DNA from: a virus
Length of the DNA: 20,339 bases
Virus record (IMG/VR): IMGVR_UViG_3300030060_002293
Coordinates: 1-20,339 of that record
Strand: one strand, 5' to 3'
In this document: positions 1-3,582 of the stretch, piece by piece
Layout: each line of letters starts with the position of its first letter
How positions within the stretch are numbered: the first letter of the stretch is position 1
The notes under the pieces: generated by a model
Seen by the model: only the letters and a program-made list of their open reading frames with translations
Told to the model about the DNA's origin: nothing
Database searches by the model: none
Program-made: the position numbers and the translations under genes

Positions 1-107
1 CCTTTGAAAATATCTCTAAGCGCATGGACCACGACCCAGTCTTGCTCTTGTGGGTACTTGTCATGGATTGCATTCCAGGCTGCTGGATAACAGTTACCTG
101 CACCCAT
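1..107 (-). CDS. small phage protein, N-terminal part (runs off the window)
   Basis: The start codon is at 107 and the frame stays open to base 1, giving 35 residues that begin MGAGNCYPAAWNAI. Its ATG shares one base with the TAA stop of the gene before it (TAATG), and an AAAGGAGG-type ribosome site lies just ahead, so the start is well supported. The GNCYPAA beginning recalls a family of small phage proteins that start with GNCYEAA-like motifs and carry a possible catalytic Cys. I cannot confirm that family from 35 residues, and the function is unknown. It is the last visible gene of the - strand series 1589 to 1. Confidence 0.7.
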   Translation of the reverse strand, partial: MGAGNCYPAAWNAIHDKYPQEQDWVVVHALRDIFK

Positions 108-415
108 TAGGCATCCTCCTTTACTTTTCCATTAGGGTTATATGACCAGTGATATTCTCTTGATGTATCTTTGTGAAATAAATCATCCATACTTGCAAGT
201 AATTGCAAATCGTGAATTATTTTTCTTAGGTCTTGCATCTTGCGAATATTTAATTGATTTCTTGAACTACCTACTCTGACTGTTACTTCTGGGTGATTAG
301 TATATGTATTTTCCCAGCGGTCTATACCATCGTACCAAGTCACAGACACATCGTGATTCCATGCACTTTTTTTCTTGCTATAAAAATGCTCCCAAATATC
401 TTTTTTGCTTTTCAT
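107..415 (-). CDS. hypothetical protein, 102 aa
   Basis: Unrecognised soluble protein, rich in Lys, Asp, His and aromatic residues, with no membrane segment or signal peptide. The stretch around residues 55-78 (RKMQDLRKIIHDLQLLASMDDLF) is predicted by eye to be a helix. The start is supported by AAGGAAGG about 6 bases ahead of the ATG, the same site used by its neighbours. It overlaps the next gene by one base (TAATG), which suggests translational coupling. It lies in a - strand operon of small genes that follows the P-loop gene, typical of phage early or accessory regions. No function can be assigned. Confidence 0.75.
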   Translation of the reverse strand: MKSKKDIWEHFYSKKKSAWNHDVSVTWYDGIDRWENTYTNHPEVTVRVGSSRNQLNIRKMQDLRKIIHDLQLLASMDDLFHKDTSREYHWSYNPNGKVKEDA

Positions 416-494
416 TCTTTACCTTCCTTAACTATCACATAACCATTGTACACATTTGTGTAACTTATGTAGTCATTTTTATATTTATTATTTT

Positions 495-806
495 TCATGC
501 TGCTATTTCTAATTCTTGAATCTTCTCTACTTGTAAATAGAAATCCAACTCATAGTCATTGTGAACATAGTATCTCTGGACTTTGTTATCTATCATGCCA
601 GAGGTATATTTTCTTTGCTCTTTAGATTTTACAATTGGTGTCTTGTAAACATCTATCTCATCCCAGAAGTTTTTTAATTCTTCTACGGTGCCTTCCTTTG
701 ACCATTCACCATTTGTTTTAGTAAATCCGAACTCTTCCAAATATAATTTTTTTGTACTGCCTAACACTGGCTTTACTACAACTAGCTTTGCAATTTCTTT
801 TACCAT
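495..806 (-). CDS. hypothetical protein, 103 aa
   Basis: Unrecognised protein of mixed charge. The N-terminal part (residues 1-50) contains a short hydrophobic strand (KLVVVKPVL) and then an LYLEEFGFTKTNGEW segment. The C-terminal part (70-103) is rich in Tyr and Asp and ends in a likely helix. A GGAAGGAAGG site precedes the ATG by about 8 bases. There is an 80-base gap to the next gene, which has its own ribosome site. No membrane segment is seen. It could be a small regulatory or DNA-metabolism accessory protein, but nothing in the sequence decides this. Confidence 0.75.
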   Translation of the reverse strand: MVKEIAKLVVVKPVLGSTKKLYLEEFGFTKTNGEWSKEGTVEELKNFWDEIDVYKTPIVKSKEQRKYTSGMIDNKVQRYYVHNDYELDFYLQVEKIQELEIAA

Positions 807-830
807 TTTATTTTTCCTTCCTTCCTTTAA

Positions 831-974
831 TTATCCGCAGCCGCACTGACTGGCATCTATCTCATTCTTGAATTTCATCGTGTCACGTTCTGGCCCAGTT
901 ATCTGGTACACATCCCGCTTGACTTCATTCCCGAATATATCTACCCAGATTATTTCTTCTTGCTTGCTCTTCAT
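831..974 (-). CDS. small hypothetical protein, 47 aa, Cys-containing tail
   Basis: A 47-residue frame beginning MKSKQEEIIWVDIFGN and ending ASQCGCG, with TAA at 833-831. AAGGAAGGT lies about 5 bases before the ATG, as in the neighbouring genes. It sits 12 bases after the stop of the P-loop gene and 24 bases before the next start, so it fills its slot in the operon exactly. These are the reasons for calling it real despite its length. The CGC near the C-terminus could bind metal or form a disulphide, but that is speculation. I recognise no family. Confidence 0.7.
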   Translation of the reverse strand: MKSKQEEIIWVDIFGNEVKRDVYQITGPERDTMKFKNEIDASQCGCG

Positions 975-986
975 TTTTTACCTTCC

Positions 987-1589
987 TTATTTTCTCATTA
1001 ACTTGCTTAATGAAACCCCGATAATTTTTTTGATGAATGTAGATTTTATGGATTCATAACCCGATACTATCTCCAAATCAATGGCTCCAGCTGCGGCCAT
1101 AAATTTAAGATTCTGCGCAGTGGCTACCGTGCCAGCATAGTCAAGGGCCACCACTGATAATTTCATTGCGCGGCTGCTGGTCTTGTTTCGTCTGTAAACA
1201 TTTAATAAGCAGCTGGCCAATGAATTTTCTACATAAATAAATTTAACTTTTAACCCAGCATCTAAACCGTTCTTAATGTGATTCTGTACCTTGTTCCAAT
1301 CCTTGCCGCGGTTATCAAATAAAACTGAATCGGCTTTGTATCTTGCTAAGAATGTTTCGGGGTCATTGAAATAACTAGCTAGTAAATCTTTACTTAATTG
1401 GCTGGCTGACGGATGCAGCTGCTCATTAGTTACAGCATCTAAATCATTAAATGAATTTAAAGCCAGCTTTATTTTATCTGGGTCTATTACAAATCCATTG
1501 ACAGACTGCGCAGCCTGCGCGGCATGCCTTGACTTGCCCGACCCACTGGCCCCGATAATAAACGTGATTTGCTTTTGTTCAATTTTCAT
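987..1589 (-). CDS. P-loop kinase-like protein (zeta-toxin / polynucleotide kinase type)
   Basis: A nucleotide-binding protein of about 200 residues. A Walker A motif GASGSGKS lies at residues 13-20, straight after a beta strand (ITFII). It is followed by a VIDPDKIK segment like the strand-2/Asp region of zeta-toxin and AAA_33 kinases. A second hydrophobic strand (VKFIYVE, about residue 117) and an arginine-containing YRRNK helix (about 130) fit the lid or P-loop-kinase core. It probably phosphorylates a nucleotide, polynucleotide or sugar substrate; the substrate is not visible. An in-frame ATG also exists at 1607, but I chose 1589 because TATAAT at 1597-1602 lies 7 bases ahead and neither ATG has a Shine-Dalgarno site, so the gene looks leaderless. 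It heads the - strand operon. Confidence 0.75.
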   Translation of the reverse strand: MKIEQKQITFIIGASGSGKSRHAAQAAQSVNGFVIDPDKIKLALNSFNDLDAVTNEQLHPSASQLSKDLLASYFNDPETFLARYKADSVLFDNRGKDWNKVQNHIKNGLDAGLKVKFIYVENSLASCLLNVYRRNKTSSRAMKLSVVALDYAGTVATAQNLKFMAAAGAIDLEIVSGYESIKSTFIKKIIGVSLSKLMRK

Positions 1590-1596
1590 ATAATCC

Positions 1597-1602
1597 ATTA
1601 TA
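1597..1602 (-). promoter_or_regulatory. -10 box of a leaderless promoter for the P-loop gene
   Basis: Perfect TATAAT, 7 bases before the ATG at 1589, preceded by TGCC, which is close to an extended -10. Transcription would start at or within one base of the A of ATG. No good -35 is visible 16-18 bases upstream. Confidence 0.5.
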
Positions 1603-1751
1603 GGCATACTTTTGTAACTAATGGTAACAATTTATAAATAATTTTATTTTATGTTTACCCAGTTAATTTATGTTGGTTGAATCTATCAATCCTTTACAAT
1701 CAAGGCCATGCCATATTCATTTTTAAAAAAAATAGAGGGGTATTTTTACAC

Positions 1752-1823
1752 CTACTTACATAACCAGTGAAACAAGGCTTTTATTTCTAAAAGGCTAGTT
1801 TTATTGACCTGCTTGCGCAACAT
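1752..1823 (-). CDS. candidate leaderless micro-protein, 23 aa
   Basis: A 23-codon frame starting MLRKQVNKTSLLEIK and ending HWLCK, TAG stop. The composition is an amphipathic basic helix with an aromatic C-terminal part. There is no ribosome site. Instead TATAAC at 1831-1836 lies exactly 7 bases before the ATG, with TTTAGA 17 bases further up. This is the same layout as the P-loop gene and the zinc-protein gene at 2533, and it is the only reason to consider so short a frame. It could equally be a chance frame or a leader peptide of the P-loop transcript. Confidence 0.3.
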   Translation of the reverse strand: MLRKQVNKTSLLEIKALFHWLCK

Positions 1824-1830
1824 AATATAT

Positions 1831-1859
1831 GTTATAGGACAAACAAACGGGAATCTAAA
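1831..1859 (-). promoter_or_regulatory. promoter candidate, - strand
   Basis: TTTAGA (1854-1859), a 17-base spacer, then TATAAC (1831-1836), read on the - strand. The expected start is at or next to the ATG of the 23-codon frame at 1823, so the transcript would be leaderless and could also read into the P-loop gene. Confidence 0.45.
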
Positions 1860-1911
1860 TTTGCGTGGTGGGTATTCGTATTCGTAACACTAAGTTATTG
1901 TATTGCCAATT

Positions 1912-1952
1912 TAATACTATATATAGTGTGCTAGTAAAGACTAATACTATAT
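1912..1952. repeat. direct repeat TAATACTATAT, two copies 30 bp apart
   Basis: Identical 11-base copies at 1912-1922 and 1942-1952. Their starts are 30 bp apart, close to three helix turns. The first copy runs into a perfect 12-base palindrome, ACTATATATAGT (1916-1927). The second overlaps the stop codon of the zinc-ribbon gene. The spacing and position suit a pair of protein-binding sites, but AT-rich sequence makes chance repeats more likely. Confidence 0.4.
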
Positions 1953-2066
1953 CTTGTATTTGTTAATTGTTTTTGTAGATAAACTACACATATTAGGAGA
2001 ACTATCACAATAGAATTTAGTATCACCTATTGCTTTAAGTTTCCTTTTACATTCTTTGCATCTCAT
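1947..2066 (-). CDS. small zinc-ribbon-like protein, 39 aa
   Basis: A 39-residue frame starting MRCKECKRKLKAIGDTKFYC. The cysteines at 3, 6, 20 and 27 form CX2C-X13-CX6C, the pattern of a small zinc ribbon, and the rest is basic (KTINKYK near the end). It may bind nucleic acid or a protein partner; the sequence does not say which. There is no Shine-Dalgarno site. TAAAAT lies 10 bases ahead of the ATG, so the leader would be only a few bases. An in-frame TAG upstream limits the N-terminus. The four cysteines in so short a frame, and a second cysteine-rich small gene next door, argue that it is real. Confidence 0.6.
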   Translation of the reverse strand: MRCKECKRKLKAIGDTKFYCDSSPNMCSLSTKTINKYKI

Positions 2067-2326
2067 TAATATTGTTATTTTATGTAGGGTGTTTTTGAAT
2101 ATAGCGGGCTATTATTTTTTATATTTTTAAATTTGAACTAGGATGTTTTGCTAGACCTTGGGTACCTTACTTGTCTTTCTAGTTGGTCATGCTGGCTGCA
2201 TGGTAAGGCTTTTGTACTCCCGATGTCCCCTTTACCTGTATCTAACTACTTTCTCCGAGTTGTTTGTGCGCTTAAACTCTACTATAAATTATTTCAACTT
2301 ACAATTCAGAGAGAAAAAATTTTTTT
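2067..2326. other. non-coding stretch with a structured, more GC-rich patch
   Basis: No convincing gene on either strand. Bases about 2150-2260 are close to half G+C, against roughly a quarter to a third around them. They contain inverted repeats: CATGC-TGGCT-GCATG (2188-2202), CCTTAC/GTAAGG (2165-2170 with 2203-2208), and GGTAAGG (2202-2208), which can instead pair with CCTTTACC (2229-2236) with one bulged base. The two longer pairings share GTAAGG and exclude each other. This could be a small RNA, a leader that changes shape, or a protein-binding site. I tried to fold a tRNA here and failed. On the + strand TTGTTT (2260-2265), 17 bases, TATAAA (2283-2288) is promoter-like and would read antisense to the next gene. 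Confidence 0.35.
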
Positions 2327-2327
2327 T
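2314..2327. other. A6T8 tract (likely bent DNA)
   Basis: Six A followed by eight T without interruption, at the 3' end of the - strand zinc-protein gene. Phased A/T tracts are known to curve DNA and attract nucleoid proteins. It may also act as a crude transcription end for that gene, but no GC-rich stem precedes it. Confidence 0.35.
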
Positions 2328-2533
2328 CAAGCCAGGGGTTTTTGTTTTGTTTCATCAACATACTTGCCTTTGATTCTTGGGAATGACTTAGGTTTATGTT
2401 TATAACAATATTTGTATTTATTATATTGAGATAAGATAGTAGTACATGCAGAATCAACGCAGGTCCGATTCTTTTGGTACTGCGCATTCCGTTTGGAATT
2501 AGGGTACTTGTTACCCGAAATGTATTCTGCCAT
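2327..2533 (-). CDS. small zinc-binding-motif protein, 68 aa
   Basis: The 68-residue protein begins MAEYISGNKYPNSK. Residues C25, C30, C43 and H46 form CX4C-X12-CX2H, with LSQYN between the pairs. I recognise this arrangement (C..C-T-x-LS-x-YN-...-C-x-x-H) from small proteins of actinobacteria and their phages, where it is thought to bind zinc. The C-terminus is basic (KSFPRIKGKY). A regulatory or DNA-associated role is likely but unproven. There is no ribosome site. TATAAT lies 6 bases ahead of the ATG, so translation is probably leaderless. The gene starts back-to-back with the rightward virion operon, which suggests it is made under opposite conditions. A longer overlapping frame in the same region is a shadow. 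Confidence 0.7.
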   Translation of the reverse strand: MAEYISGNKYPNSKRNAQYQKNRTCVDSACTTILSQYNKYKYCYKHKPKSFPRIKGKYVDETKQKPLA

Positions 2534-2536
2534 AAT
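2508..2536 (+). promoter_or_regulatory. promoter of the rightward packaging/virion operon
   Basis: TTGTTA (2508-2513), a 17-base spacer, CATAAT (2531-2536): four of six and five of six matches to the bacterial consensus. Transcription would begin near 2543, and AGGAG at 2549-2553 then serves the first gene. The -10 overlaps the start codon of the divergent zinc-protein gene. Confidence 0.6.
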
Positions 2537-2539
2537 ATT

Positions 2540-2545
2540 ATTATA
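2540..2545 (-). promoter_or_regulatory. -10 box of the divergent leaderless gene
   Basis: Perfect TATAAT read on the - strand, 6 bases before the ATG at 2533. It lies only 3 bases from the -10 of the rightward promoter, so the two promoters should not be occupied at once. No convincing -35. Confidence 0.55.
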
Positions 2546-2558
2546 GATAGGAGAAACA

Positions 2559-2618
2559 ATGGCTTACGGTAAGATGAAAAAAGGTAAGAAGAAAAAAAAG
2601 AAAAAGGGAATGTATTAA
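2559..2618 (+). CDS. lysine-rich micro-protein, 19 aa
   Basis: First gene of the rightward operon: MAYGKMKKG, then a run of eight lysines and GMY. AGGAG lies 5 bases before the ATG, the best ribosome site in this part, and the start is about 16 bases from the predicted transcription start. More than half of the residues are Lys, so it should bind nucleic acid or other polyanions without a fixed fold. Similar Lys-rich peptides with a GMY-like end occur in marine phages in my memory, but that is a weak comparison. It could instead be mainly a leader that recruits ribosomes for the following genes. Confidence 0.55.
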   Translation: MAYGKMKKGKKKKKKKGMY

Positions 2619-2620
2619 GA

Positions 2621-2878
2621 TTGGCTGAATACCAGGGCATGAAGGTTAAGCTAAATAGTCCTACGGCTATTAGAAAAGGCGAACCAGGTTACGGGAGAAA
2701 ATCTAAAAAGGTTTTTGTTATGAGTAATGGCAAAGTCAAGAAGGTTATGTTCGGTGACCCTAACATGCCAGTCAGAAAAAATAATCCTAAAGCACGTGCA
2801 TCATTTCGTGCCAGGCACAAATGTAGTACAGCAAAAGATAAAACAACAGCTCGTTACTGGGCTTGTAAAGATTGGTAA
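2621..2878 (+). CDS. conserved small basic phage protein, 85 aa, Cys/His C-terminal motif
   Basis: Residues 1-15 contain AEYQGMKVKLNSP. Then come GEPGYGRKSKKVFVMSNGKV and KVMFGDPNMPVRK, and the C-terminus has FRARHKC, then ARYWACKDW. I recognise this order (FGDPNM ... FRARHxC ... ARYWxCK) as a conserved family of marine phages and some algal viruses with no known function. The His and two Cys near the end could bind zinc. The frame starts with TTG at 2621, two bases after the previous stop; the next start is ATG at 2639. I prefer TTG because I recall AEYQG-VKLN-like beginnings in related proteins. The ribosome site is weak for both. It is strongly basic like its neighbours. Confidence 0.75.
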   Translation: MAEYQGMKVKLNSPTAIRKGEPGYGRKSKKVFVMSNGKVKKVMFGDPNMPVRKNNPKARASFRARHKCSTAKDKTTARYWACKDW

Positions 2879-2884
2879 GAACAA

Positions 2885-3058
2885 ATGAAAATTAAAGGTA
2901 TAGATATGTCTAGTCTTACGAAAAGACAACAAGACAGTATGAAGAAACATAGTCAACACCATACAAAAAAACACATGCAATATATGCTTAACTCTATGAA
3001 GAGAGGTGCTACGTTTACAAAAGCACACAAGAACGCACAAAAGAATGTAGGTAAATAA
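2885..3058 (+). CDS. small basic His/Lys-rich protein, 57 aa
   Basis: Starts MKIKGIDMSSLTKRQQDSMK and ends HKNAQKNVGK. The body carries KHSQHHTKKHM and FTKAHKNAQKNVGK, a pattern (K-H-x2-HH-x2-KHM ... M-x2-G-x2-F-x2-AH) that I know from small proteins of marine phages and large algal viruses, function unknown. It is probably two helices. It follows the previous stop by 6 bases and ends in TAATG, sharing one base with the next start. It was too short for a length-based call, but composition, context and overlap support it. It likely binds DNA or RNA because of its charge; this is inference. Confidence 0.7.
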   Translation: MKIKGIDMSSLTKRQQDSMKKHSQHHTKKHMQYMLNSMKRGATFTKAHKNAQKNVGK

Positions 3059-3177
3059 TGGCACAGGTAAGTTGGATGTGGGGTGGCAAAAGACATTATG
3101 GTACTCTTATTAGAGAAACTAAAACGCATAAGTTTGCTAGAACTAAAAACGGCAAAATAAAGAAGATAAAGAAATAA
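3058..3177 (+). CDS. small basic protein, 39 aa
   Basis: Starts MAQVSWMWGGKRHYGTLIRE and ends KNGKIKKIKK. The start ATG overlaps the previous TAA (TAATG) and its own stop overlaps the next ATG in the same way, so translation is probably coupled through the series. The WMWGGKRHYGTLIRE-type opening is one I associate with short phage proteins beside packaging genes, but no function is known. The two Trp and a Lys-rich end suggest a beta-hairpin that contacts nucleic acid; this is a guess. Confidence 0.65.
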   Translation: MAQVSWMWGGKRHYGTLIRETKTHKFARTKNGKIKKIKK

Positions 3178-3389
3178 TGGCTATACCAGCAAGCGCAAAA
3201 ACAGCATTACAAAAAAAAGCTAAATCTAGTGGTATATCTTATGGAACATTAGCAAAAGTTTATAAAAGAGGTCAAGCTGCTTATATGAGTTCTGGTTCAA
3301 GACCAGGTACAAGTATGGGTGCTTGGGCTATGGGTAGAGTTAATAGCTTTATTAAAAAAGGTCATAAACAAGATGACGATTTGCGATAA
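3177..3389 (+). CDS. conserved small phage protein, 70 aa (DUF5824-like)
   Basis: Contains SGISYGTLAKVYKRGQAAY (residues 18-36), then SRPGTSMGAWAMGRVNSFIKKG and an acidic end DDDL. The order ISYGTL-x-K-V-x-x-RG-x-AA ... RPGT ... W-x-x-xRVNSF is a recognisable motif of small proteins from phages and metagenomes. I believe it corresponds to DUF5824, but I could not check this. It looks helical. It is coupled to both neighbours by TAATG overlaps. Its place just ahead of the terminase hints at a role in packaging or virion assembly, not shown directly. Confidence 0.75.
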   Translation: MAIPASAKTALQKKAKSSGISYGTLAKVYKRGQAAYMSSGSRPGTSMGAWAMGRVNSFIKKGHKQDDDLR

Positions 3390-3577
3390 TGGCAAAGAGA
3401 ACACAACCTTATAGATTCGGTGTACCCGCAAAATATTTAGCTGGTTTATCTGATGCAGCTGCAAGAAAACGTGCAGCAGAGATAAAACGTACTGCAAAAA
3501 AATATAAGGCTGGTAAAAAAGTAAATATAAAAAAAGTACAAAAGTCAAGAGTATCTGACAAGAAAAAAAAGAAATAA
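3389..3577 (+). CDS. small very basic protein, 62 aa
   Basis: Begins MAKRTQPYRFGVPAKYLAGL, continues with an alanine/arginine-rich helix (SDAAARKRAAEIKRTAKKYK) and ends in a run of lysines. The FGVPAKYLAGLS-x-A ... EIKR motif appears in short proteins next to the previous family in other phages, as I recall. Its charge suggests DNA binding. It overlaps the previous stop (TAATG) and ends 5 bases before the terminase start, so terminase translation probably depends on ribosomes leaving this gene. Confidence 0.7.
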   Translation: MAKRTQPYRFGVPAKYLAGLSDAAARKRAAEIKRTAKKYKAGKKVNIKKVQKSRVSDKKKKK

Positions 3578-3582
3578 CCATA

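Larger units (their letters stand above)
1590..1946. other. control region with one tiny ORF, no larger gene
   Basis: AT-rich stretch between the P-loop gene and the zinc-ribbon gene. It holds the -10 of the P-loop gene, a 23-codon - strand frame with its own promoter-like site, and an imperfect inverted repeat at 1775-1796 (AGGCTTTTA / TAAAAGGCT, one mismatched pair). It also holds an A/T-only inverted repeat flanking GAGGGG at 1729-1748, and the first copy of a TAATACTATAT repeat. No other coding frame is convincing. Confidence 0.5.

Noticed and set aside
1725-1750. Terminator at AAAAATA-GAGGGG-TATTTTT
   Set aside because: The stem is A/T only, with the GC bases in the loop; too weak to call.
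1912-1930. T7-type phage promoter (TAATAC...TATAG)
   Set aside because: Only the two ends resemble it, the spacing is wrong, and no phage RNA polymerase gene is seen in the window.
2150-2260. Possible tRNA on either strand
   Set aside because: An AGTTGGT stretch looks like a D loop, but no TTCRA arm, acceptor stem or CCA end fits around it.
2148-2405. Open frames of 71-85 codons on the + strand
   Set aside because: No ribosome site, unnatural composition, and they run over the structured patch and antisense to the better supported 68-residue gene.
2299-2640. 113-codon - strand frame
   Set aside because: It overlaps the zinc-motif gene in another frame and the start of the rightward operon; Ser/Leu/Phe-rich composition typical of shadow frames.
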